Positions 1 to 7,627 of a DNA stretch of 53,204 nt are shown here, one piece after another. A model generated the notes under the pieces. It worked only from the letters and a program-made list of their open reading frames with translations, ran no database searches and was not told the origin of the DNA. Both the position numbers and the translations under genes were made by a program. Each line of letters begins with the position of its first letter. Position 1 is the first letter of the stretch. The DNA comes from Treponema sp. (GTDB taxonomy: Bacteria; Spirochaetota; Spirochaetia; Treponematales; Treponemataceae). The DNA is taken from positions 1-53,204 of the forward strand of contig JAEDCN010000015.1 in NCBI GenBank assembly GCA_016294105.1. Reading direction: 5' to 3'.

Positions 1-153
1 CTTTTTCTATTTGTATGCCTTTTTAGGCAATCCACAACTTTTGATTATAACTCAGGTTATAGAATAATAAATAATAGAAAAGTAATACTTTAAGTTGAAA
101 ATATAATCTAAATATTCTATAATACTATAAAATTATAATGTATAGGTTATTAT

Positions 154-594
154 ATGAATGCAAGGGTTTTACAAATCAGAGCTTTGGATAAGAAAACTTC
201 TGACTTAAAGAGTGCAAAAAATATAGTTCCTCAATCTTCCGGCTGGATAAAAACAGTGCGTGAAGCAATCGGAATGACAGTGAGTCAGCTAGCTGCACGG
301 CTTGGAGTTACTCAGCCGCGAATTACAAAAATGGAATCTAATGAAGACAATTTAAAACTCTCAACCATGAAGAAAGCCGCTGAAGCTATGAATTGTGAAT
401 TTGTGTATTACTTTAAGCCTAGAACAACTTTTCAGAATCTTGTTGATGAACAGGCTCAAAAAAAGGCTGCAGAAGTTCTGAAAACCGTTAATGTGAATAT
501 GGCTCTTGAAAATCAGGAAATTGCAGAAGATGAAGTAGTAAAAGATTTTGCCAGTGATTTAATAAATACAAAAATCAAACAGATTTGGGATTAA
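154..594 (+). CDS. Mobile mystery protein A (XRE-type HTH protein)
   Basis: This 146-residue protein has an XRE-like helix-turn-helix at about residues 33-80, including TVSQLAARLGVTQPRITKME. The next gene encodes a Fic protein only 6 nt downstream. That pairing and size match the 'mobile mystery protein A/B' pair found on mobile elements. The likely role is DNA binding and autoregulation, or antidote to the Fic partner; that is inference. The ATG is preceded by several TATAAT-like boxes (around 118-140) and only a weak Shine-Dalgarno, so the 5' leader must be very short. The C-terminal third is acidic and helical with no recognised domain. Confidence 0.8.
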   Translation: MNARVLQIRALDKKTSDLKSAKNIVPQSSGWIKTVREAIGMTVSQLAARLGVTQPRITKMESNEDNLKLSTMKKAAEAMNCEFVYYFKPRTTFQNLVDEQAQKKAAEVLKTVNVNMALENQEIAEDEVVKDFASDLINTKIKQIWD

Positions 595-600
595 TGATAC

Positions 601-1188
601 ATGGACATTTTTGAAGCAGACGATAATTCAACACCTCTTACGGTAGAAGAGAAAAATGGTCTCAAACTGAAGTGGATAACGCTGCGTTCGGAACTAAACG
701 AGGCGGAAGCTCGAAATATAGCACAGGCTCAGCTCTGGCTTGGATCTAACAAGAAAAAGGATGTTTGTTCAGATACATTCTTGCGAAAACTTCATAAAAA
801 AATGTTTTGTGATGTCTGGATATGGGCAGGCGAATATCGAACTACTGAAAGAATTATCGGTGTTGCACCATATCAGATTCCAATGAAACTTATGCAGCTT
901 TTTGATGATTTGAATTTTTGGATTGACAACAAAACATATTCAAATCATGAAATTGCAGTCAGACTCCATCATAAGCTTGTTCAAATTCATCCCTTCCCAA
1001 ATGGAAATGGGCGTGTTTCTCGTCTTATGGCAGATTTAGTACTCCAGAAACTTGAAGGAAAAACTCTTTATTGGGGAGATACGAATCTTGTAGACGTTTC
1101 AGAAGTACGCAGAAAATATATTGATGCTCTTAGAAAAGCAGACGCAGGCGATTATACAGATTTGTTGAATTTTACAATGAAAAAATAA
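601..1188 (+). CDS. Mobile mystery protein B, Fic-domain protein
   Basis: A 195-residue Fic-family protein. Fic enzymes transfer AMP or another nucleotide moiety to target side chains. The Fic core is visible as WIWAGEYR at 73-80 and the active-site loop HPFPNGNGRVSR at 130-141, with the catalytic His at 130. The acidic residue of the usual HxFx(D/E)GNGR motif is Asn134, which in other Fic proteins coordinates Mg; I recall Asn as common in this subfamily, but activity cannot be assumed. No inhibitory (S/T)xxxE(G/N) helix is obvious, so inhibition may come from the partner protein encoded upstream. The two genes are probably co-transcribed. Confidence 0.85.
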   Translation: MDIFEADDNSTPLTVEEKNGLKLKWITLRSELNEAEARNIAQAQLWLGSNKKKDVCSDTFLRKLHKKMFCDVWIWAGEYRTTERIIGVAPYQIPMKLMQLFDDLNFWIDNKTYSNHEIAVRLHHKLVQIHPFPNGNGRVSRLMADLVLQKLEGKTLYWGDTNLVDVSEVRRKYIDALRKADAGDYTDLLNFTMKK

Positions 1189-1397
1189 ATGAATAGTGAC
1201 AAATGCGGATTTTTATAAAAAAAACGTCTCAGCGAACTGAACGGCTTTATCTATTCCACATAACGGCAGGACTCTCCACTTTTAAAGTTCCCACTCACAG
1301 TAGGGTACACTGCTTTTAATAGTTCTTGTATTTAAATGGAAACTAAAATTCATCCAACGTATTAGGAAAACATATTTCGGGAAAAAGTTCTTTTACA
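1189..1397. other. Intergenic stretch with unexplained GC-richer segment
   Basis: This is the gap between the convergent Fic gene and the five-gene operon. The centre (about 1228-1312) is more GC-rich than its surroundings and contains AACGGC twice (1239-1244 and 1262-1267). No open frame, tRNA or clear terminator is visible. It may be a remnant of another element. Confidence 0.3.
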
Positions 1398-2075
1398 TCA
1401 TTCCAAGTGGTTACGCCACAATATGTATCGAAAATCTTTTTTAAGAGTTTTCTCATCTCTGTGAGGTAGACTTTTCTTGAAATATTCTATGTCAGAATAG
1501 TTTTCAAAATTATATAAATCCTTATTTTCTACAAGAAAAAATGAATATACCTCTTTACCAGAATCAATTACTGTATCAATATGCCTGATAAGCTGGTCTC
1601 TGTTTTTAAGCCATGTTGTTTCTGTGGTCAGTTTGTCCTCTGTTCGTTTTGCTTCTCCTACTATAATTGTTGTTCGAGTTTCAATATAAATATCAGGCTG
1701 AGTATATCCTTCAAAAATATACCATGCTACTTGAGGTAGTTTCTGTTTTTCTAAATTTGAGAGCGCAGTCTTTTTCTGATTTTCATCATTTGAAAATAAT
1801 TTTGCCCTCTCGATTGATGATTTTTTTGTATCTGCTATGATTTTGGCTTTTTCCGAATCTTTTAATTTGTCCGTATTTTCAACCAGCCATTTTAAAATAC
1901 TTCTCGGTGGCTGTATTGCTTTTTCATCATAACCATAACGATATTCAATAATCGGGTAGTCAATTTCAATCTTTTTATTGAAAATTGTAAAAAATTTGTC
2001 AAAATTTACGGTGTCTTTAATCAGCAGATCCATTAACGGTATAACTCTTGTTAAAGAACTATTTTTGTCTCCCAT
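1398..2075 (-). CDS. PD-(D/E)XK nuclease-like protein, last gene of XRE-controlled operon
   Basis: A 225-residue protein of unknown function. Residues 127-143 read PD, then 12 residues, then EAK (D128, E141, K143), with a predicted beta strand between them. This is the signature of the PD-(D/E)XK nuclease fold, and Q161 and H165 follow on a helix. The DNA or RNA target is unknown. The start has a good Shine-Dalgarno (AAGGAG, 7 nt before the ATG), 12 nt after the preceding gene's stop. It is the only likely enzyme in an operon otherwise made of membrane or envelope proteins. No Walker or methylase motif is seen. The nuclease call is inferred from the motif only. Confidence 0.6.
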   Translation of the reverse strand: MGDKNSSLTRVIPLMDLLIKDTVNFDKFFTIFNKKIEIDYPIIEYRYGYDEKAIQPPRSILKWLVENTDKLKDSEKAKIIADTKKSSIERAKLFSNDENQKKTALSNLEKQKLPQVAWYIFEGYTQPDIYIETRTTIIVGEAKRTEDKLTTETTWLKNRDQLIRHIDTVIDSGKEVYSFFLVENKDLYNFENYSDIEYFKKSLPHRDEKTLKKDFRYILWRNHLE

Positions 2076-2087
2076 AGTTTTACTCCT

Positions 2088-2536
2088 TCATTGAATTACT
2101 TCAACATGTAAAAATGGTGAACCATATGTTTTAGTTTTTATTGTTCCATAAAATGTGTATTTATTAAATTTTTCTAGAGTGAGTATTTGGTCTATAAGCG
2201 AAGAATCAAACGTACACCCTCTTAGTTCGATATTTATCGAATCTTTTCCAGAAATTCCATAATATGTTCCATAAAGCTTGACTTTTCTCCCAATATAAAA
2301 CTCAGATTTTAAATCTACGATATCCCAGTTTGCAACTTCTGTGTAGTCATCGATATTTGAATCTAATTTTTCCTGTTCAATGATTTTTTTCGCTTCATCG
2401 ATATTTTGGATTGCCGTTATTTTATCTCCAGAAATATAAGCTTCTTTTGCCTTATCAAGCAAATCGCTGACATCCGAAGCAGACAGTTCGACTGCCGCTA
2501 CCATAAGAATTGCAATAACTGAAAAATTTTTTTCAT
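2088..2536 (-). CDS. Exported protein, apparent 1-nt frameshift after the start codon
   Basis: The reading frame up to 2594 overlaps the upstream gene by 44 bp and its first residues look artificial. A much better start is the ATG at 2536-2534, preceded by GGAGG. From there the frame hits a stop after about 12 codons. Adding one base in the A7T5 run (2522-2533) would join it to the long frame and give a normal signal peptide beginning MKKIFSVIAILMVAAVELSA. The mature part (about 125 residues) has an N-terminal helical, TPR-like segment and a beta-rich C-terminal half without a recognised domain. Either the run is a sequencing error, a slippery or phase-variable site, or the gene is broken. 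Confidence 0.6.
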
Positions 2537-2550
2537 TAAATCCTCCAATA

Positions 2551-3228
2551 TTAAAATTTATTTTCCATTCCAGCTGAAGTATTTTCATCTCCAAACTGAA
2601 TGGAATTATTATAAAATTTCCTCTCGCCTTTAAAATATGAGCAAAGACAAAGATAAATTATGAAATAAGCAGCAAATAGAACAATTACTAACATCTTAAA
2701 AATGAAAAAATACGGAGATGCTTTTTCCAATATTATTTTCTTTGCCCCTTGCAAGAGAGAATCTGCAGAAATTTTCCCGTTTTCTTTTTGAAAATAAGAA
2801 ATAGTATTTGAAATAATCTCTGTTTTTCCAGTTATTGTATTTATAAATGAATCGAGAACAATACGGGTTATGATTTTTTCTTCATTTGAATTTGCTGATT
2901 CAGTAATCTCCGTTTTTAGGTTTAATATTTCGTCTGTAAGTTCTGTAATTGTCGAGGCGTCATATTCAAGTTTAAGAAGTTCCGGTGAAAATTCCTTTAT
3001 TTTATTTTCTGTAGTCCGAATTGCAAAATCAAGTGTTTTTGAAACATAGATTTTTGCTTGTGCAGAAAAAACAAAAAAATTGCAAATAACAATACTCACT
3101 AAAAACGAAAGTAAGTTTATAATACTTTTACATTTTTGATTTCCAACCTTTCTAGCAAAAAGAAGATTCATTACAAGTGCAATTCCTGTACCAATTATGC
3201 TGGCTATAAAATATTTTAATACTGTCAT
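2551..3228 (-). CDS. Membrane protein of unknown function
   Basis: A 225-residue protein with two N-terminal transmembrane segments (about 5-25 and 37-56). A helical, acidic, presumably extracytoplasmic domain follows (about 60-170). A C-terminal transmembrane segment (about 172-197) precedes a short charged tail. The start codon overlaps the upstream stop as ATGA, indicating translational coupling. I do not recognise the family. It is the third gene of the five-gene operon. Confidence 0.6.
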   Translation of the reverse strand: MTVLKYFIASIIGTGIALVMNLLFARKVGNQKCKSIINLLSFLVSIVICNFFVFSAQAKIYVSKTLDFAIRTTENKIKEFSPELLKLEYDASTITELTDEILNLKTEITESANSNEEKIITRIVLDSFINTITGKTEIISNTISYFQKENGKISADSLLQGAKKIILEKASPYFFIFKMLVIVLFAAYFIIYLCLCSYFKGERKFYNNSIQFGDENTSAGMENKF

Positions 3229-3644
3229 TTAATTTCCTCGTTTATGTAAATTACCGTTTTTTCAGGAACAAAGTTGTTTTTTATTGATTTTAAAAATGGA
3301 GTTTTATATTTTATAAGGTTTTTATACTCTGATTTTTTACCTAAATCTTTTAGAACTGCTTTTGTCAAAAGTCTTCCACAAGGCATCTGCATAAACGCTT
3401 TAAAAGTTTCTGGTCTAAACTCGTTTTTGTTCTTGCCCATAAGAATTTTATATTTTAGTTTTTTATCCGGCCAACTAGAAAATAATTTTATCGATTGGAT
3501 AAAGATATAAATAGCAAGTATTATCTGAAGAACTAAAAGCCATGCCGTTATTTTGTACAACGGCACAGCAATAATAACAAAACTTAAAAAGAGTAAAAGA
3601 AAAGAATATATATTAAGATAGTAAAATCTAAGAATTCTATTCAT
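3225..3644 (-). CDS. Small membrane protein of unknown function
   Basis: A 139-residue protein with two adjacent transmembrane helices at about 10-52, then a basic cytoplasmic domain. That domain holds a compact segment FKAFMQMPCGRLLTKAVL (about 83-100) that looks like a conserved helical motif. It overlaps the upstream gene by 8 bp and the downstream gene by 4 bp, so all three are co-translated. Function unknown. Confidence 0.6.
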   Translation of the reverse strand: MNRILRFYYLNIYSFLLLFLSFVIIAVPLYKITAWLLVLQIILAIYIFIQSIKLFSSWPDKKLKYKILMGKNKNEFRPETFKAFMQMPCGRLLTKAVLKDLGKKSEYKNLIKYKTPFLKSIKNNFVPEKTVIYINEEIK

Positions 3645-4083
3645 TTCCCATCTGGGCTCTAGCTATTGCATTGTAGAATGCATCAACAGTTTTCTGTGCT
3701 CCCCCTTCATCTACGCCTTTAAGCATAATGCGTGTATTCTCTGTCAGAGTTTCAAACTGAAAATAGTAGGCTGGACAAAAACATCCGCATGTAGCATGTT
3801 TTGAGTAGCTTACTTCTTTTACAGCAGATGGAAGTAAATATTTAACCTTTCGGCCAGTATTAAAACAATAACAATTAACGATATTTACGACGTTAATAAC
3901 GCGTTTGTTTGTAATTACGACAAAGCATTTTCTTCTGTTTCCGAAGATCATAGCAATAACTCGATTAATTTCACCTAATAAACGCGCAAATGGATTTGAA
4001 CTAGTTGCCCAAAGTTCCGCTTCAATTTCCATGACGAGTTGTTCGCCATCCTTTAAGATCAATCCCGATTTTAAATCTGCCAT
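3637..4083 (-). CDS. PH-like domain protein, first gene of XRE-controlled operon
   Basis: The longest frame starts at 4131, but an AAGGAGG sequence lies just before the ATG at 4083 (MADLKSGLIL), giving 148 residues. The pattern LKDGEQLVMEIEAELWA followed by VITNKRVI (about residues 55-62) resembles bacterial PH-like domains, in which ITNKRVI is typical. An unusual cysteine cluster, CGCFCPAYYF, sits at about residues 102-111 and could bind a metal or be membrane-proximal. No signal peptide is seen. The XRE-bound promoter lies directly upstream. Function unknown; a role at the membrane surface is inference. Confidence 0.6.
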   Translation of the reverse strand: MADLKSGLILKDGEQLVMEIEAELWATSSNPFARLLGEINRVIAMIFGNRRKCFVVITNKRVINVVNIVNCYCFNTGRKVKYLLPSAVKEVSYSKHATCGCFCPAYYFQFETLTENTRIMLKGVDEGGAQKTVDAFYNAIARAQMGNE

Positions 4084-4127
4084 ACAGATTCCTCCTTTTT
4101 TATGGTAATGTATATCACCAAAATTTC

Positions 4128-4203
4128 GCACATTTGTGCTAATACATCTCTATAATAAGTACAAATAGCAGAATAGTCAAGTAGAGAATAGTACATTTGT
4201 GCT
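4128..4203. promoter_or_regulatory. Three related operators between the XRE gene and the operon
   Basis: Site 1 (4128-4140) contains GCACATTTGTGC, a palindrome apart from its two central bases. Site 2 (4158-4170, opposite strand TGCTATTTGTACT) fills the spacer between the -35 and -10 boxes of the operon promoter. Site 3 (4190-4203, GTACATTTGTGC) lies just before the XRE start codon. The layout fits repression of the operon and autoregulation by the XRE protein. Confidence 0.65.
4152..4180 (-). promoter_or_regulatory. Promoter of the five-gene operon
   Basis: On the minus strand TTGACT (4180-4175) and TATTAT (4157-4152) are separated by exactly 17 nt, a strong sigma-70-type promoter. It fires toward the gene at 4083, with a predicted transcription start near 4145. 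Confidence 0.7.
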
Positions 4204-4214
4204 ATTTTTTACTT

Positions 4215-4493
4215 ATGTTGGATTTTTGGTTACGAGTTAAAGATAAATTAGATTTTCAGGACATGACACAGAGAGATTTAGCTGAAAAAATCAATGAAAG
4301 TTACAATACATTGCAATCGTGGATTAACAGAGACAGACTTCCGAACGCTGAACAGGCTGTAACAATAGCAGATGCCTTGAACACATCCGTAGAATTTTTG
4401 GTAACTGGAAAATCAAGCAACAAAAAAAATGACCATTCAAAAACAATAAAACTGCTCGAAGAAGCTATTGAAAGTTTGCAGAGAGAAATATAA
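4215..4493 (+). CDS. XRE-family repressor, divergent from the operon
   Basis: A 92-residue protein with an XRE helix-turn-helix: MTQRDLAEKINESYNTLQSW (recognition helix near residue 33), then NAEQAVTIADALNTSVEFL. A short coiled C-terminal tail may dimerise. A TTG at 4197 would add six residues, but ATG 4215 fits the domain start better. No Shine-Dalgarno is seen. A weak -10 (TATTTT, 4203-4208) ends 7 nt before the ATG, so the message may be leaderless. It probably binds the three operators and controls the divergent operon. Confidence 0.8.
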   Translation: MLDFWLRVKDKLDFQDMTQRDLAEKINESYNTLQSWINRDRLPNAEQAVTIADALNTSVEFLVTGKSSNKKNDHSKTIKLLEEAIESLQREI

Positions 4494-4747
4494 TGAAATG
4501 CGTTAGCGCTGGTAGGGGCGACCGCCAAGGGCGGGCGTTGCGGAATGAGCGGAGCGAATGGAGTAATGAAGCCGAAAGGCGGAACCCCGAACATAGCGAC
4601 CCGAAGCGTAGCGAAGGGGAACGCCCTGTATCCTGCTATGTCTGCTATGCACACGGCGAATACCGCATTACGAAAGTTTTATTGTACAAAAGGACTGTCT
4701 GCACGCTACTCTTATTTTAGAAAACAATTTACTTTCAGGAGACATAT
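4494..4747. repeat. GC-rich intergenic repeat-like element
   Basis: Directly after the AT-rich XRE gene the composition jumps to GC-rich. The segment has GGGCGTT near 4532 paired with AACGCCC near 4620, flanking GAGCGGAGCGAA and GCGTAGCGAAGGGG. The core GCGTAGCGAAG recurs at 5515-5525 and 5659-5669, so this belongs to the same repeat family. Open frames across it are not convincing genes. The last part (about 4690-4747) carries the Shine-Dalgarno of the next gene. Confidence 0.5.
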
Positions 4748-5316
4748 ATGGACTACATAACACTTTCAAACGGAATCAAAATGCCACAGCTGGGCTATGG
4801 CGTGTATCAGGTGACTAAGGCGGAGGCGGAGGGTGCGTTTCGGATGCGCTGGAAGTGGGCTACCGTTCCATTGACACGGCGCAGTCGTATTTCAACGAAG
4901 AAGAAGTGGGGAATGCAATTGCAAAATCGGGCATTGCGCGGGACGATATTTTCCTTACCACAAAAGTCTGGATTGAGCATTACGGCTATGGGGCGTGCAA
5001 GAAGTCGGTGGAAGAATCGCTTAAGAAACTCAAGACTGATTACATTGACCTCATGCTGCTTCATCAGCCTTTTGGTGATGCTTACGGTGCATGGCGCGCT
5101 CTTGAAGAATTTTATGAAAAAGGAATTTTAAAGGCTATCGGAATCTCCAACTTTTATGCCGACCGCATGGTGGAGTTTGCGTCCTTCAACAGAATCAAGC
5201 CCATGGTGAATCAGGTTGAGTGCCACCCACTGAACCAGCAGATAGAGGCAAAAAAATGGAATGACAAGTACGGTATTCAGCTTGAAGCCTGGGCCCCTTT
5301 TGGCGAAGGTCGTGGC
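4748..5316 (+). pseudogene. Aldo/keto reductase, frameshifted and truncated
   Basis: The start has a good AGGAG site and encodes MDYITLSNGIKMPQLGYGVY, the aldo/keto reductase N-terminus. A missing base near 4836-4842 moves the rest to another frame, which continues with GYRSIDTAQSYFNEEEVG (catalytic Asp and Tyr), TTKVW (Lys), DLMLLHQP (His), GISNF and NQVECHP. Similarity stops at AWAPFGEGRG (about 5316), roughly 90 residues short of a normal enzyme. Beyond this a different frame ends at 5410 with DAVYVNDNGDENQGKAELWL, which looks like the tail of an unrelated gene. So there is both a frameshift and a 3' replacement. No active enzyme is expected. Confidence 0.85.
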
Positions 5317-5445
5317 ACGATTCGGAAGGGATGCCGTTTATGTAAACGACAACGGAGACGAGAACCAGGGGAAGGCCGAGCTGTGGCTGAGGACAGGAAC
5401 TAAGAATTAACATTCACTCCTCTGAGAACCAATGTATCTACCCCG

Positions 5446-5548
5446 CAGTAGCGCAAACCTAACGTACCAGCGGGGAGGGGAAGCCAGGGGGTGCCTACTG
5501 ACGGCGCCCTCTGAGCGTAGCGAAGTGTAAGCTGACGGTGGGCTCCTG
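5446..5548. repeat. GC-rich direct repeat, copy 1
   Basis: About 103 bp, nearly identical to copy 2 exactly 144 bp downstream. It includes AACGTACCAGCGGGGAGGGG and GAGCGTAGCGAAGTGTAAGC. Differences are confined to the first ten bases and a few near the end. Confidence 0.8.
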
Positions 5549-5589
5549 AGAACCAACCCCTTTGCCCGCCAGGGCAAATCCCTATCTAG

Positions 5590-5692
5590 CAGTAGAGTCA
5601 ACCTAACGTACCAGCGGGGAGGGGAAGCCAGGGGGTGCCTACTGACGGCGCCCTCTGAGCGTAGCGAAGTGTAAGCCGGCGGTGGGCTCCTG
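5590..5692. repeat. GC-rich direct repeat, copy 2, with long hairpin
   Basis: The second copy, 144 bp after the first. Its GGGGAGGGGAAGCCAGG (5616-5632) pairs perfectly over 17 bp with CCTGGCTTCCCCTCCCC (5689-5705). This encloses a structured loop of about 56 nt and is followed by a T run. It could form a strong stem or a terminator. The segment 5411-5740 contains no plausible gene. Confidence 0.75.
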
Positions 5693-5896
5693 GCTTCCCC
5701 TCCCCCTTTTACTATTAGTTTACATCTGCTATACTGCCCCCCATGAATCTCTCAGCTTCTTGACACCACATGAATTCTTGTATAACTTTATGTCACATTC
5801 TTCCACGGCTGTCTCTCTGTCCTAAAGGTATTTGGAACGGACATGGTAAAGTACAAGTTCTTGGTAGCATAAAGTAATTTTAAAGGAGGAAGATTT

Positions 5897-6937
5897 ATGA
5901 GTTTAGTAAAAAGACCCTTGTTCAATCCTGACGGGGATATCGATATTCGACAGCGGCGGATGATTGGCGGAAACACCACCAACCTCAACGACTTTAACAA
6001 CATGAAGTACCAGTGGGTTTCTGGCTGGTATCGTCAGGCCATGAATAACTTCTGGATTCCAGAGGAAATCAACCTAGCTCAGGATACAAAGGATTATCCC
6101 AAGCTGTCTGTGGAGGAGCGAACTGCCTACGACAAGATTTTGTCATTTTTGGTGTTCCTTGATTCCATTCAGACTGCCAATCTCCCCAACGTATCTGAGT
6201 ATGTTACCGCCAACGAGGTGAACCTGTGCCTGAACATCCAGACCTTTCAGGAGGCAGTACATTCTCAAAGCTATTCCTACATGCTGGACACCATTTGCTC
6301 TCCCGAACAGCGGAATGACATCCTCTATCAGTGGAAAACTGACGAGCATTTGCTGAGACGAAACACCTTTATTGGAAACTGCTATAACGAGTTTCAGGAA
6401 AATAAGGATTTCTTCCGCTTTATGAAGGTGCTGATTGCAAACTACATCCTTGAGGGAATCTATTTTTATTCAGGCTTTATGTTCTTCTATAACCTGGCCC
6501 GCAATGGAAAGATGCCTGGTTCTGCTCAGGAAATTCGCTACATCAATCGTGACGAAAACACCCACCTGTGGCTGTTCAAGAACATTATTCTGGAACTGAA
6601 AAAAGAAGAGCCTGAGATGTTTACCCCCGACAAGGTGCAGATTTATGCTGATATGATGAAGGAAGGTGTTCGTCAGGAAATTGAGTGGGGAAAATACGTT
6701 ATTGGAGACAAGATTCCCGGACTTACCACCAAGATGGTGGAGGATTATATCATGTACTTGGGAAATCTACGGTGGATGAACCTGGAATTTGACCCCTTGT
6801 ATCCTGGCTACGACAAGGAGCCAGAGGACATGGCTTGGGTTTCTGCCTATTCCAACGCCAACATGGTAAAAACCGACTTCTTTGAAGCTCGTTCTACTGC
6901 CTACGCCAAAGCCTCTGCCCTGGAAGACGACCTGTAA
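5897..6937 (+). CDS. nrdB: Ribonucleotide reductase small subunit (class Ia NrdB)
   Basis: This 346-residue protein is the radical-carrying subunit of aerobic ribonucleotide reductase, which reduces ribonucleotides to deoxyribonucleotides with NrdA. The di-iron ligands match: D89, E119, H122, E186, E220 and H223. The radical tyrosine is Y126 in EAVHSQSY. The C-terminus LEDDL resembles the tail that docks NrdB to the large subunit. The start has a strong AAAGGAGG. Length is normal. No nrdA is nearby in this window, so the large subunit must be encoded elsewhere. A Crp/Fnr regulator gene follows 4 nt after the stop, suggesting co-transcription. The region upstream (5740-5896) has no gene. Confidence 0.93.
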   Translation: MSLVKRPLFNPDGDIDIRQRRMIGGNTTNLNDFNNMKYQWVSGWYRQAMNNFWIPEEINLAQDTKDYPKLSVEERTAYDKILSFLVFLDSIQTANLPNVSEYVTANEVNLCLNIQTFQEAVHSQSYSYMLDTICSPEQRNDILYQWKTDEHLLRRNTFIGNCYNEFQENKDFFRFMKVLIANYILEGIYFYSGFMFFYNLARNGKMPGSAQEIRYINRDENTHLWLFKNIILELKKEEPEMFTPDKVQIYADMMKEGVRQEIEWGKYVIGDKIPGLTTKMVEDYIMYLGNLRWMNLEFDPLYPGYDKEPEDMAWVSAYSNANMVKTDFFEARSTAYAKASALEDDL

Positions 6938-6941
6938 TTCC

Positions 6942-7607
6942 ATGAGTCATCCAGTTCTCTCCCGCTGCCCCCTTTTTGCAGGTATTGCTACAGATGAGAT
7001 TACTCCTTTGTTGGAGTGTCTTGGGGCACGAAGGGTGGCGGTGGAAAAGAATCAGACTATTTTTTGGGAAGGGGATGCAGCCACGGACATGGGCATTGTG
7101 CTGGAGGGAGCGGTGCAGGTGGTACGGGACGATTATTACGGCAACCGTACCATTGTGGCTAGACTAGAGGCTGCGGGACTTTTTGCAGAAGCCTTTGCCT
7201 GTGCTGCCATTGACTCCTATCCAGTGAGTGTCATTGCAGAAACTGCCAGCACCGTTCTTATCTTGAATTGCCAGCGGATTATGACGGTGTGCTCCTCTTC
7301 CTGTGGCTTTCACAGTCGCCTTATCCGAAACCTTTTGGCCATAGTAGCCTCAAAAACTATTCAACTGAATCAAAAGCTAGAGCTCCTTTCCCATCGCTCC
7401 ATTCGAGAACGATTGATGCACTACCTTCTTGGCTGTGCAAAAAAAACTGATGCTAGTCAGTTCACCATTCCCTACGACAGACAGCAGCTGGCAGACTACC
7501 TGTGCGTGGAACGAAGTGCCCTTTCTGCTGAAATCAGCAAATTACAAAAAGAAGGAATACTGGAAAGCCGCCGCAGCTGGTTTCTGCTGAAAAATGAAGG
7601 TTATTAA
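6942..7607 (+). CDS. Crp/Fnr-family transcription regulator
   Basis: A frame extends back into nrdB, but the ATG at 6942, 4 nt after the nrdB stop, gives a natural start (MSHPVLSRCPLF, 221 residues). The N-terminal two thirds form a cyclic-nucleotide-binding-type beta roll (FWEGDAATDMGIVLEGAVQV). The C-terminus has a Crp-type winged helix (DRQQLADYLCVERSALSAEI). Several cysteines occur, but no clear FNR four-cysteine pattern, so the signal is unknown. The last part of the gene is partly repeated at 9153-9204, on the far side of an AT-rich island. Confidence 0.88.
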   Translation: MSHPVLSRCPLFAGIATDEITPLLECLGARRVAVEKNQTIFWEGDAATDMGIVLEGAVQVVRDDYYGNRTIVARLEAAGLFAEAFACAAIDSYPVSVIAETASTVLILNCQRIMTVCSSSCGFHSRLIRNLLAIVASKTIQLNQKLELLSHRSIRERLMHYLLGCAKKTDASQFTIPYDRQQLADYLCVERSALSAEISKLQKEGILESRRSWFLLKNEGY

Positions 7608-7627
7608 AAGCCGTTTTTCGAAATTCC

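Noticed and set aside
4493..4760. Open frames of about 70 residues across the GC-rich repeat
   Set aside because: Arg/Gly-rich translations with no start signal; the sequence is a repeat element with inverted segments.
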